64,000 nucleotides of DNA from Bacteroidales bacterium (GTDB lineage: Bacteria > Bacteroidota > Bacteroidia > Bacteroidales > P3), in assembly GCA_017449525.1 (NCBI GenBank), contig JAFTFL010000013.1, positions 1 to 64,000 on the forward strand, in the 5' to 3' direction. Each line of letters opens with the position of its first letter. Position 1 is the stretch's first letter. The position numbers and the translations under genes are program-made. The notes below the pieces were generated by a model, which made no database searches, was not told the origin of the DNA, and saw nothing but the letters and a program-made list of their open reading frames with translations. Below, piece after piece: positions 25,660 through 33,499 of this stretch.

Positions 25660-26954
25660 TAGACACCCACTCCGTATATTACCCCCTCTACACCGACATC
25701 GAGAAGCCGATAATCCTCATCACTGGTGGACGCGGTAGCGGAAAATCGTTCGGTTGCTCCACGTTTATCGAGCGGCTTACCTTCGAGGTGAGCCATCGTG
25801 ATGGGGCGAATGGGGAACGCGAAAGACTGGTACACAACATACTCTTCAGCCGATACACAATGGCATCAGCCGAGGTGTCAGTCATACCGGAGTTCCTTGA
25901 AAAGGTACAGGCTGACGGTACGGAGGCCTACTTCCACGCCACAAAGCAGGACGTGGTGAACTTACGGACGGGAAGCAAGGTTATGTTCCGTGGTATCAAA
26001 ACCAGTAGTGGTAATCAGACTGCCAAATTGAAGTCCATTCACGGTATCACAACTTTTGTCTGCGACGAGGGTGAAGAATGGCAGAGTGAGGAGGAGTTCA
26101 AAACGATAATGTATTCCATCCGACAGAAAGGTATTCAGAACCGTATTATCATTATCATGAACCCCACGGACAAGCACCACTTTGTTTACCGCAACTACAT
26201 ACAAGATACACACAAGATGGTTCTTTATGATGGAGTGCCCGTTCAGATAAGCACCCACCCCAGTGTGCTGCACATTCACACTACCTACCTTGACAACATA
26301 GACAACCTCTCGGAGGAATTTATCCGGAACGCGCAGTACGCCAAAGAACATCATCCCGAAGAATACGCACACACCTTTATGGGGCATTGGACGGACGAGG
26401 CCGAGGGGGTGATATACGACAACTGGGACATCGTGGACGAGTTCCCAGAGGGGTCGAAACATCAGGCTGTGGGGCTTGATTTCGGTTTTACACACGATCA
26501 GACAGCAGCTGTAAGATGTGGTCTTATTGGGGATGATATTTATGTCGATGAGCTGTTTTATCGCACTGGGATGCTATCGTCGGACATTTCGCATGAGTTG
26601 CATACAGCGGCTGGTGGACTTATGATAGTGGCCGACAGTGCAGACCCACGTCTGATACAGGAGATTGCCAACGCTGGTTTATTGATATATCCAGTACAGA
26701 AAGGGGCTGGCTCAATAGAGGCTGGCATTGACAAACTGAAAACAATGCGTATACACGTAACGAGTAGGTCGAAAAACCTCATCACGGAGTTGAAGAACTA
26801 CACCTGGTCAAAGGATAAAGACGGGCGATATATAAACGTGCCGATAGATGCCTACAATCACGCGTTGGATGCCCTCCGCTACTATGTGCTTGGGAAGTTG
26901 CTGGGGCGTATAATGCGGACGATGCGTATCACTGCCGACGACGTTCCTTTCTGA
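25656..26954 (+). CDS. Terminase large subunit
   Basis: This 432-residue packaging motor and nuclease has a Walker A motif (ITGGRGSGKSFGCSTF, about residues 22-37), a Walker B region (GITTFVCDEGEEW), and an RNase-H-like nuclease domain (HQAVGLDFGFTHDQTAA, MIVADSADPRLIQEIANAG, AYNHALDALRYYV). This is the PBSX/Terminase_3 type. The length is normal and no lesion is visible. The portal gene that usually follows is absent; toxin-antitoxin genes come next. Confidence 0.92.
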   Translation: MIDTHSVYYPLYTDIEKPIILITGGRGSGKSFGCSTFIERLTFEVSHRDGANGERERLVHNILFSRYTMASAEVSVIPEFLEKVQADGTEAYFHATKQDVVNLRTGSKVMFRGIKTSSGNQTAKLKSIHGITTFVCDEGEEWQSEEEFKTIMYSIRQKGIQNRIIIIMNPTDKHHFVYRNYIQDTHKMVLYDGVPVQISTHPSVLHIHTTYLDNIDNLSEEFIRNAQYAKEHHPEEYAHTFMGHWTDEAEGVIYDNWDIVDEFPEGSKHQAVGLDFGFTHDQTAAVRCGLIGDDIYVDELFYRTGMLSSDISHELHTAAGGLMIVADSADPRLIQEIANAGLLIYPVQKGAGSIEAGIDKLKTMRIHVTSRSKNLITELKNYTWSKDKDGRYINVPIDAYNHALDALRYYVLGKLLGRIMRTMRITADDVPF

Positions 26955-27015
26955 TGCTTTCTTTTCATAAAAACAATGTTAAAGTTGATTTTACTGCTAT
27001 TTTGATTTCATTGGG

Positions 27016-27023
27016 TATCTTTG
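27016..27023 (+). promoter_or_regulatory. Bacteroidetes -7 element for the MqsR-like/Panacea module
   Basis: TATCTTTG matches TAnnTTTG. Transcription would start near 27030, only 14 nt before the GTG at 27044, which argues that the short toxin-like gene really begins there. Confidence 0.6.
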
Positions 27024-27043
27024 CACTATAAAACAATTGCAAG

Positions 27044-27271
27044 GTGATAACGAAGATTGTACGCAATCTCGAAGTGGAAGACTACTCCGAGGGACCGGTT
27101 GTAGAAAGGCTCAACCATAGCGGTGAGATGTGGGTTTTCGGGAAGGATGTCAAAGGCCGTGAAGTATATATAAAAATCACATTGGGATATGACAATGGGC
27201 AAACAATTTGTATATCGTTTCATATAGCAGAACACCCAATAAATTATCCATTTAAAGATATGTCAATATGA
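27044..27271 (+). CDS. Short MqsR/RelE-like toxin, probably N-terminally truncated relative to its family
   Basis: This 75-residue protein (VRNLEVEDYSEGPVVERLNH, EMWVFGKDVKGREVYIKITL, CISFHIAEHPINYPFK) resembles the C-terminal two-thirds of about 110-residue toxins that pair with Panacea/HTH antitoxins. The KGREVYIKIT strand matches the MqsR GQVYLKITV region. The start is GTG, close behind a promoter. Missing N-terminal helices may leave it inactive. It overlaps the antitoxin by 4 nt. Confidence 0.55.
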   Translation: MITKIVRNLEVEDYSEGPVVERLNHSGEMWVFGKDVKGREVYIKITLGYDNGQTICISFHIAEHPINYPFKDMSI

Positions 27272-28263
27272 AAGCCAATAGTCCATATTCAGGAAAGCCT
27301 ATGCGCGTGGTATACGAGCCCGACACTTGGGAAATGAGGGGTGAAAGGTATAGGTATACCCATATTGCCTTTGTGGATGTGGAAAGCGGGGAACGATTTA
27401 CCACGACAGAGAGTGATACAGTATGTTACAACCAAGTGGCCAACCAGTACCGCAAAAGGCACGGCATTCCTTATACTGATGAGATGATTTCTCTCCGCAG
27501 CAGGTATGGGTTGAGTGCTGCCAAGATGTCGGAAGTGCTGGGCTTTGGCACAAATCAATGGCGGTTGTACGAAGCAGGGGAGTTACCAAATGAGAACAAT
27601 GGGAAAATGATCCGTTCTGCAATGAACCCCAAGGTGATACTTGATATTGTGGAATATTCGCGCGAGCAGTTTAGAGAAAAGGAATACGACAAACTGATTG
27701 CCAAGATACAGGCTGTTATTGCACGGCGGTCGGAGTTTCATAGAGAGGCCGACGATGTGGCGAGAGTGTACACCTTTGGCAGGGGGGAGGCGAATGGTTA
27801 TGCTCCTCAATCCATCAGTCGACTGCATTCTCTATTGTTGCATATACTCAAGCAGTTTGGAAATGCTTACAAGACACAGTTGAATAAACTCCTATTTTAC
27901 ATCGATTTCCTCGCGTATCGTGAGAGTGGTATGGCTATCTCTAGTCTATCTTACAAAGCAATCGAATTTGGACCCGTCCCGCATCGTTACGAAAGAGTAT
28001 ACAGCGAGTTTGACGACGTGGAGCAGCGCCCACAGATGATACACGATTATGAGGGTACTATACTGGTGGCGAATGCCAATGCCGACCTGTCGCTCTTTGA
28101 TGAAAAGGAACGGCAGATAATTGACATGGTGTGCGACTTTTTCAAAGGGTACACGGCACGGAGGATGTCGGAGATTAGCCACCGCGAACCGTTATGGATG
28201 AACCATAAGGATGTTTGTGAACAGATACCGTTCACAGAAGCATTCTCGCTTGTTGCTCTGTAG
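27268..28263 (+). CDS. MqsA-like HTH plus Panacea-domain antitoxin
   Basis: This 331-residue protein joins an XRE/MqsA-type HTH (IPYTDEMISLRSRYGLSAAK, VLGFGTNQWRLYEAGELP, about residues 70-115) to a C-terminal Panacea domain (LHSLLLHILKQFGNAYKTQL, KLLFYIDFLAYRESGMAIS, YKAIEFGPVPHRYERVYSEF, about 185-330). An N-terminal beta region precedes the HTH. It is likely both operon repressor and antitoxin for the short toxin gene upstream. This type is known in the Panacea survey. Confidence 0.8.
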   Translation: MKANSPYSGKPMRVVYEPDTWEMRGERYRYTHIAFVDVESGERFTTTESDTVCYNQVANQYRKRHGIPYTDEMISLRSRYGLSAAKMSEVLGFGTNQWRLYEAGELPNENNGKMIRSAMNPKVILDIVEYSREQFREKEYDKLIAKIQAVIARRSEFHREADDVARVYTFGRGEANGYAPQSISRLHSLLLHILKQFGNAYKTQLNKLLFYIDFLAYRESGMAISSLSYKAIEFGPVPHRYERVYSEFDDVEQRPQMIHDYEGTILVANANADLSLFDEKERQIIDMVCDFFKGYTARRMSEISHREPLWMNHKDVCEQIPFTEAFSLVAL

Positions 28264-28333
28264 ACGGACACGGCGTGATTGATGCTGATGGATTTTCCGA
28301 CTATCTCAACGAATAACAGAAAGGAGAAGCAAT

Positions 28334-28500
28334 ATGCAAGAGAAAACACTTCAATACCTGCAATCTCATCAAAGTGCCACTCCTACAAAATACCACGAGG
28401 GGGCCACATTTTCGTTATGATGACCTTTTTTAGTGAGATAGCAAGAGAGGAGTTTGAAAAGATAACACCTCTCCGGATGGACACAATGGATAAATATTAA
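28334..28500 (+). pseudogene. Small, possibly frameshifted ORF between two TA modules
   Basis: An ATG at 28334 with AAGGAG just upstream opens a 28-codon frame (MQEKTLQYLQSHQSATPTKY...) that stops at 28420. A second frame (28418-28500) continues with FSEIAREEFEKITPLRMDTM. Together they look like one about 55-residue protein broken by a frameshift, but both halves are short, so the call is weak. Confidence 0.3.
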
Positions 28501-28527
28501 AAACTTGCGCAGTTTATTGAAATGTTA

Positions 28528-28535
28528 TATCTTTG
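28528..28535 (+). promoter_or_regulatory. Bacteroidetes -7 element for the third Panacea module
   Basis: TATCTTTG matches TAnnTTTG, with TTGC at 28505-28508 about 20 nt upstream as a -33 candidate. It lies 29 nt before the ATG at 28564. Confidence 0.62.
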
Positions 28536-28563
28536 CATCCTCATATCAAAAAACCTTACAACG

Positions 28564-29109
28564 ATGAACCTGCAACAGTTCAATCTCAACAAGTCCCTTC
28601 AGGCGGTTCTCTATGTGGCAAACCGCCTTGTGCGAAAGGATTTTCACAAGATATTCAAAGTTCTGTACTTCGCTGACCGCAATCACCTATCGAAGTACGG
28701 ACGTTCCATAACGGGAGATACCTACATTGCCATGACTGACGGGCCAGTGCCATCCAATATCTATGACATTTTCAAGTCCGTTCGAGGCGATGGATTCTTT
28801 TCCAAGCGAGCCGCCGATTTTACAACTTTATTCCGCGTGGTAGACTGGAATTTCATTTTCCCCGAAGCAGAGGCTGACATCTCGCAACTATCTGAGAGCG
28901 ATGTCGAGGAATTGGACGATAGTCTCCGCCTCTACGGCTCTCTGTCGTGGGACGAGGTTCGCGAGAAATCGCACGACTACGCATGGCGCAGCACCGCTCG
29001 CGATTATCCAATCTCCGTTGAAAACATGATTATGGAGACTGGCGACTCTAAAGAGTACGCCGAGTATGTGGCATCACTAATCTCTGCACAATCACAACTC
29101 CCGCTGTAG
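28564..29109 (+). CDS. Panacea-domain (DUF4065) antitoxin
   Basis: This 181-residue single-domain Panacea protein shows LQAVLYVANRLVRKDFHKIF, KVLYFADRNHLSKYGRSIT, TYIAMTDGPVPSNIYDIFKS and WDEVREKSHDYAWRSTARDY. The ATG at 28564 is 29 nt after the promoter. The next gene starts 2 nt after its stop, giving an antitoxin-first two-gene unit. Confidence 0.82.
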   Translation: MNLQQFNLNKSLQAVLYVANRLVRKDFHKIFKVLYFADRNHLSKYGRSITGDTYIAMTDGPVPSNIYDIFKSVRGDGFFSKRAADFTTLFRVVDWNFIFPEAEADISQLSESDVEELDDSLRLYGSLSWDEVREKSHDYAWRSTARDYPISVENMIMETGDSKEYAEYVASLISAQSQLPL

Positions 29110-29110
29110 C

Positions 29111-29518
29111 ATGAAACTCCCCACATCTCTCGTCATCAGCAGAGGCACAATCCTGCACTCAACTGTTTTTAATTACATAGACCACGGAAAGTTCTTCGTC
29201 ATAATAGGTGAGAGTGAGGAAAAGTACGTGGGCTTCTTCTTTATCAATTCGGACATTAACCCAATCAACCGCAAGCCGGAACAGCTGAAGATGCAGTACT
29301 TGTTGCACAAGGCAGATTACGCTTTCCTACGCTATGACTCTTATCTGTGCTGTACGCAGGTGTCCACCATCCCAAAGGCAGAACTCGAAGCCTCCATCGC
29401 AAGCGGCGCCACCTCCGTTAAGGGAATTCTTCGCGAGGAACACATGGACGACGTGCTGGGCATGGTGAGGAAATCCAAACTCTTCTCGCTCGCAGAGAAA
29501 ACGACATTCTTTAAGTAA
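29111..29518 (+). CDS. Candidate toxin partner of a Panacea antitoxin
   Basis: This 135-residue protein is beta-rich at the N-terminus (SLVISRGTILHSTVFNYIDH, KFFVIIGESEEKYVGFFFIN) and helical at the C-terminus (HMDDVLGMVRKSKLFSLAEK). The first part recalls the SH3-like PemK/MazF fold, and this gene pair is conserved beside Panacea antitoxins as I recall. Toxin function and fold are inferred. It is followed by an intrinsic terminator. Confidence 0.58.
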   Translation: MKLPTSLVISRGTILHSTVFNYIDHGKFFVIIGESEEKYVGFFFINSDINPINRKPEQLKMQYLLHKADYAFLRYDSYLCCTQVSTIPKAELEASIASGATSVKGILREEHMDDVLGMVRKSKLFSLAEKTTFFK

Positions 29519-29633
29519 ACACTATAATGACTGCAGGCAGCCGTTTGTATGGAGTATTCCGTAAGGTAGAATGCTTTGAACCGAAACCCATTCCACCCGA
29601 CAGGCGATAGTCGGTGCGGAACACTGCATTTCA

Positions 29634-29659
29634 GCCTGCCAGCAATGGCGGGCTTTTTT
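29634..29659 (+). terminator. Intrinsic terminator after the Panacea pair
   Basis: GCCTGCCA and TGGCGGGC pair (one G-T) around GCAA, followed by six T. It acts on + strand transcripts and sits against the 3' end of the convergent repressor gene. Confidence 0.8.
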
Positions 29660-29660
29660 A

Positions 29661-29987
29661 TTATTGCTCCTCGGCTACATTTTCGGCCTTGACAAATAGC
29701 GTGAGCGGCCTTCCACAATGAGGGCAGTAAATCCCCTGCCTTGGCTCTTGTGGCTCTTGCTCCTGTTTTGCCTGGTCCACGAGGGCTTTCTCCATGTCCT
29801 CCGAGGTCAAAAGGGAAACACTCACTCCAAGTGCCTCGGCTATGCTTTCCAATGTTGAGAACCGAGGGTTGTTTTTGCTCAATGAGATGTTCAGAGCGGA
29901 GTTGGTGATGCCAATTTTGTCTGCCAGCTCTTTTTGTGTAATTCCCTGCAACTTGCACAATGATTTTATGTTACTTCTGAAATTCAT
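29661..29987 (-). CDS. XRE-family repressor with C-terminal zinc-ribbon-like motif
   Basis: This 108-residue regulator has an XRE HTH (NIKSLCKLQGITQKELADKI, ITNSALNISLSKNNPRFSTL, LESIAEALGVSVSLL), a Gln/Glu linker and a CPHCGRPL cysteine motif at the C-terminus, with only one CxxC. The ATG at 29987 is downstream of the promoter at 30014-30021; an in-frame ATG at 30035 lies upstream of it. It is transcribed away from the small genes at 30242 onward, an arrangement typical of a lysogeny switch. Confidence 0.72.
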   Translation of the reverse strand: MNFRSNIKSLCKLQGITQKELADKIGITNSALNISLSKNNPRFSTLESIAEALGVSVSLLTSEDMEKALVDQAKQEQEPQEPRQGIYCPHCGRPLTLFVKAENVAEEQ

Positions 29988-30013
29988 AATTAGAATATCA
30001 TATAATTCCGTTG

Positions 30014-30021
30014 CAAATGTA
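30014..30021 (-). promoter_or_regulatory. Bacteroidetes -7 element for the repressor
   Basis: The minus strand reads TACATTTG, matching TAnnTTTG, 27 nt before the repressor ATG. The region 30022-30200 between the divergent promoters is very AT-rich and holds the recurring ATTTACAAATAAAAGCAA motif. Confidence 0.55.
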
Positions 30022-30077
30022 CAAATTTTATTCAAATTATGGCGATGAAAGAAAAATCGTTGTTAAAATATAGTTTA

Positions 30078-30166
30078 ATTTACAAATAAAAGCAATTTTT
30101 TTCTCATTACAAAAGTAAGTAATATTCAAATAATTGAGTATAAATTTACAAATAAAAGCAAAGTAA
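30078..30166. promoter_or_regulatory. AT-rich control region with a directly repeated motif
   Basis: TTTACAAATAAAAGCAA occurs at about 30078-30094 and again at about 30146-30162 between the divergent repressor and early genes. Repeats of this kind are often repressor binding sites, which is my inference. Confidence 0.4.
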
Positions 30167-30203
30167 ATTGTATTAAAAATTTCGCCATATCAAAATAAAG
30201 ATA

Positions 30204-30211
30204 TATCTTTG
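30204..30211 (+). promoter_or_regulatory. Bacteroidetes -7 element for the small early genes
   Basis: TATCTTTG matches TAnnTTTG, 30 nt before the ATG at 30242, divergent from the repressor promoter. Confidence 0.6.
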
Positions 30212-30241
30212 CATTCGAAAGTTAAACAAAAATAAAACGCA

Positions 30242-30442
30242 ATGAGCAAGAACAAGTATTATAAGTATTATTATACGATTGAGTCTGACAAATTCGGCGG
30301 CTCAGGATGCGAAGATAGCTTTGATACGATATGGGCAGCACGCCATCACGCATCATTTTGGACAGAGAAAGAACGCGAGGGATGCTATATAGTGCAGTAC
30401 CTCAAGAGAAACGATGAGGCGGTAAAAATAATCAAGTTATAA
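30242..30442 (+). CDS. Small hypothetical protein
   Basis: This 66-residue protein (KYYKYYYTIESDKFGGSGCE, HHASFWTEKEREGCYIVQYL) is compact and Tyr-rich with a predicted beta-alpha-beta pattern. I recognise no family. It is the first gene after a consensus promoter and is followed by DUF2693 and DUF2958 genes. Confidence 0.5.
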   Translation: MSKNKYYKYYYTIESDKFGGSGCEDSFDTIWAARHHASFWTEKEREGCYIVQYLKRNDEAVKIIKL

Positions 30443-30462
30443 TTCAATAAATAAAGCATAAG

Positions 30463-30804
30463 ATGAATACGAAACTGAACAGTAAAGAGGCCCTACGCGA
30501 GATTATGTCGCTTGCCTGGGCAATGGTGAAGCGAAACGGATACAGCCTCAGCGAGGCGTTGTCAGTTGCATGGCGCAATATCAAATTGCGCATTGCAATG
30601 AAGAGCCGGATTGTGAAGTTCTATTTTCAGAAAGTGGACGGCACAATTAGAGAGGCTTTCGGCACATTGTCCGAGCGTCTAATCCCTGCCACAAGCGGCG
30701 TGGACAACCGCCGCAAGAACGACACGGTGCAGGTCTACTTCGACACAGAGAAAACCGAGTGGCGTTGCTTCAAGAAAGCCAACCTCATAGACATTGTTTT
30801 TTAA
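30463..30804 (+). CDS. DUF2693-like protein
   Basis: This 113-residue protein has an N-terminal helical part (EIMSLAWAMVKRNGYSLSEA) and a C-terminal strand region (IVKFYFQKVDGTIREAFGTL, DTVQVYFDTEKTEWRCFKKA). This matches DUF2693, an SH3-like domain found in Bacteroidales mobile elements. The role is unknown. Confidence 0.65.
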   Translation: MNTKLNSKEALREIMSLAWAMVKRNGYSLSEALSVAWRNIKLRIAMKSRIVKFYFQKVDGTIREAFGTLSERLIPATSGVDNRRKNDTVQVYFDTEKTEWRCFKKANLIDIVF

Positions 30805-30826
30805 CCCTCAAAAAAACCGAAAGATT

Positions 30827-31156
30827 ATGCAGCTCTTAACTAAATCCATAGAAAAGGCATTGACAAAGACCCCTCTCTACTCACAAGAGAACAACCCAGA
30901 CCCGAAAATCATTGTCAAGTTTTTCAACCCCTGCGGCATCGGCACGTGGTACATAACAGAGGGCGAAAAACAGGATGACGGCGACTGGCTTCTGTTTGGT
31001 CTGTGTTGTATGCAACAGCCCGAACTGGGCTACGTCCTCTTGTCCGACCTGCAAAAACAGCGTTCAGCCTACGGACTCACCATTGAGCGCGACCGCTACT
31101 TCAACGGCACAATGTCGAAAGCAATGCGGATTGAGAACTATCTGTGCAACTGCTAA
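30827..31156 (+). CDS. DUF2958-like protein
   Basis: This 109-residue protein has the DUF2958 pattern: VKFFNPCGIGTWYITEGEK, DWLLFGLCCMQQPELGYVLL and LTIERDRYFNGTMSKAM. DUF2958 proteins are common in plasmids and integrative elements; the function is unknown. The ATG at 30827 is preferred to an in-frame TTG-type start at 30794, which lies inside the previous gene. Confidence 0.68.
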   Translation: MQLLTKSIEKALTKTPLYSQENNPDPKIIVKFFNPCGIGTWYITEGEKQDDGDWLLFGLCCMQQPELGYVLLSDLQKQRSAYGLTIERDRYFNGTMSKAMRIENYLCNC

Positions 31157-31586
31157 AACATCAGAGCAGGGTATAATGTGCAACGAGAAGAGAACACAAG
31201 CGATAACCAAGAAGCAAATATATAACCGCATTTACGCTTTCGTTAGCGACAGCGTATTGGCGCATAGATATACCAACATATTTATATACAATATTTAATA
31301 TCACACAAAACTATCAAAACATTGCATCTCCGCTATGGGCGTTATTTCGACAATCAGCATAAATGTTATCACGACAACCATGGCACTATAAACATAATGT
31401 ATACAACAACATTTGACCCCAGTCCATTTCATTTCACTATCATCGAATAACATGTTATCAACGCCTGTTTTTCACATTGTCTGCAACAAAACCATTTATT
31501 GCCAAAATTCCTTTCCTGGCACTGGCTCTATATGCTTCATATTGGGTAATTTTGCATCTTGTTCTCACATTCTTTAATAACCACTT
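31157..31586. other. Non-coding AT-rich stretch before the methyltransferase gene
   Basis: No convincing gene is present. The segment is AT-rich and holds only short poor frames. It ends in the methyltransferase promoter at 31547-31554. Confidence 0.5.
31547..31554 (+). promoter_or_regulatory. Bacteroidetes -7 element for the methyltransferase
   Basis: TAATTTTG matches TAnnTTTG, 32 nt before the ATG at 31587. Confidence 0.55.
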
Positions 31587-32204
31587 ATGGCAAAAGACTG
31601 GACAGGCAACGGCAATTCCGTATATAAGACCCTTGGAGCGAGCAACCACACCGACAAAGAGCGGCAGAGCGAAGATTACTATGCTACCGATCCGATAGCC
31701 ATTGACAGACTATCGACGGTTTTCAATATTCCTTTATTGGTATGGGAATGTGCTTGTGGTGCTGGGCATCTGTCGAGGCGACTGACAGAAAACGGCCACA
31801 TTGTGTTTTCATCTGACATAGTAGACCGTGGCTGTGGCAAAGTGTGGACGGACTTTCTTAAAGAGCCGTTACCTATAGAGTTTGAAGATACAGACTGCTG
31901 CATCCTAACAAATCCACCCTACAAGTACGCCACGGAATTTATAGAACACGCGCTTGACCTCCTTCCCGAAGGACAGCCGGCCATCTTCCTGCTGAAGACT
32001 ACAGCGCTTGAGGGCAAGGGGCGATGGGAACGGCTGTATCGGCACGGCTGGCTACACGAGGTGTACCAGTTTCGTGAGAGACTGCTATGTGCCAAAAATG
32101 GCGACTTTGAAAGAATGAGGGCTGGCGGTGGCTCGGCGGTGAGTTATGCATGGTTTGTGTTCCGTAAGACCCCAGCAAGGCATACAATCATCAAGTGGAT
32201 ATAA
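31587..32204 (+). CDS. DNA N6-adenine methyltransferase-like protein (NPPY motif)
   Basis: This 205-residue enzyme has a SAM-binding motif (LVWECACGAGHLSRRL, about residues 50-65) and the catalytic TNPPYKYATEF motif (about 110-120) of amino methyltransferases. The C-terminus has a GGGSAVSYAWFVF block typical of phage-borne methylases. No restriction partner is nearby, so it is likely a solitary anti-restriction or regulatory methylase. It ends at a strong terminator just before tRNA-Ala. Confidence 0.75.
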   Translation: MAKDWTGNGNSVYKTLGASNHTDKERQSEDYYATDPIAIDRLSTVFNIPLLVWECACGAGHLSRRLTENGHIVFSSDIVDRGCGKVWTDFLKEPLPIEFEDTDCCILTNPPYKYATEFIEHALDLLPEGQPAIFLLKTTALEGKGRWERLYRHGWLHEVYQFRERLLCAKNGDFERMRAGGGSAVSYAWFVFRKTPARHTIIKWI

Positions 32205-32206
32205 TA

Positions 32207-32235
32207 AAGGAGGCCTCGTTTGAAGCCTCCTTTTT
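32207..32235 (+). terminator. Intrinsic terminator after the methyltransferase
   Basis: AAGGAGGC and GCCTCCTT form a perfect 8-bp stem around a 10-nt loop, followed by T residues. Confidence 0.88.
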
Positions 32236-32310
32236 CTGTCGCGTTTGCCTATTTTCAGTTAGTTTTCGGTTAGTGTGGTGTGTATCTAACTGAAAATGAG
32301 CAATAGTTCG

Positions 32311-32384
<74 letters not shown>

Positions 32385-32404
32385 GTTCTCTCTTTAAGGT
32401 TTTG

Positions 32405-32412
32405 CAAAGGTA
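32405..32412 (-). promoter_or_regulatory. Bacteroidetes -7 element for tRNA-Ala
   Basis: The minus strand reads TACCTTTG, 20 nt upstream of the tRNA 5' end. Confidence 0.6.
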
Positions 32413-32546
32413 CGTCAATTTAGATGATGTACAAAATATTTTTTGTTATGGTTTGTATTCTTGTGTGTTGGCTGTGCGCTCCTGGGTGGATTTCGGTGCT
32501 GCTGTGGTGTGCAGATTGACGGGAATAGGAGCGCGATGCGTTGCCT

Positions 32547-33359
32547 TTACCAGTTGATGTCGTCAATATCCTTGAAGTGATGGTCTTGTGTAGGAGGTTC
32601 TTCTTCGAACGAGTAGTTTTTTGCGGTTGTTTGTGCCGCTGCTTCGTTGCCCAACTGCTGCAGTTGCTGTAGTCTGCGCTTGCCGTATTTCCACAGCCGT
32701 AGGTCAAACCACAGGAAGGCGAGGAACAGGATGGACGATATGAGGCCTTGATGCTCCATGTTCTCGGGTATCATCAGCAGTGCGTCAAAGGTGCCGTGGA
32801 GAAGCGCTGGGACAAGCAGTGCCAGAGCCAGGTACTTGCTTCGTTGAGCAGGACGGAAACGTGCCAGAGCGAAGTAGTAACCCATGGCTACGCCGAAGAG
32901 GAAGTGAGCCGGTACCGACAGGATGGCGCGCATGGTGCCCGTGGCTATCGCGCTGCCGAATGTGGACTGCGAGAAGACATACATCACGTTTTCCAGGCCT
33001 GCAAAGCCCAGCGAAACGAACGTTGCGTAAACGATGCCGTCAAAATACTCATCGAAATAACGGCTGCGCCACACGGCTATCGTGAGTGCTGTCATTTTGC
33101 ATAACTCCTCGGTCAGTCCAGCCACCACAAAACCATTGAACAGTCCGTTGGCTATGGGTAGTTCGTTTGAGGGTGAAAAGGCGGTGAGTATATTCTCGAT
33201 GAATGCTGCTGGTATGGTGGAAAGTATGCCCAGAAGTAGGGCTCGCAGCAACATGCCGATGGGTTCTTTTTCTTGGGTGTCCTGTCGGTATATGTAGACC
33301 ATCAGCACAATGGCTGGCAGGACAGCCAGGGTTAGTAATATAGTGTTGTAGTTAATCAT
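32547..33359 (-). CDS. PrsW-family intramembrane metalloprotease
   Basis: This 270-residue membrane protein carries the PrsW motifs: EExxK in FVVAGLTEELCKM (E84, E85, K88), FAGLEN in the next conserved helix and HGTFD (HxxxD) near residue 190. There are about eight hydrophobic helices and a soluble Gln/Asp-rich tail. PrsW cleaves anti-sigma factors in Bacillus; the substrate here is unknown. Its promoter (33401-33408) is divergent from that of the next gene. Confidence 0.85.
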   Translation of the reverse strand: MINYNTILLTLAVLPAIVLMVYIYRQDTQEKEPIGMLLRALLLGILSTIPAAFIENILTAFSPSNELPIANGLFNGFVVAGLTEELCKMTALTIAVWRSRYFDEYFDGIVYATFVSLGFAGLENVMYVFSQSTFGSAIATGTMRAILSVPAHFLFGVAMGYYFALARFRPAQRSKYLALALLVPALLHGTFDALLMIPENMEHQGLISSILFLAFLWFDLRLWKYGKRRLQQLQQLGNEAAAQTTAKNYSFEEEPPTQDHHFKDIDDINW

Positions 33360-33400
33360 AGGTTCATGTGCAGCGGCTTGGATGAACGCCCACGGCAGTG

Positions 33401-33408
33401 CAAAAGTA
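33401..33408 (-). promoter_or_regulatory. Bacteroidetes -7 element for the PrsW-like gene
   Basis: The minus strand reads TACTTTTG, 42 nt upstream of the start at 33359. Confidence 0.55.
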
Positions 33409-33420
33409 GCATTTTATTCG

Positions 33421-33428
33421 TAATTTTG
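33421..33428 (+). promoter_or_regulatory. Bacteroidetes -7 element for the CCG-protein operon
   Basis: TAATTTTG matches TAnnTTTG and lies back to back with the PrsW promoter. Confidence 0.6.
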
Positions 33429-33499
33429 CACAATCGGTTCGCTTGGCTGCAACGATGCCCGATGGCTACGACGACACTTGGAACCAGAATGTTGAACGC

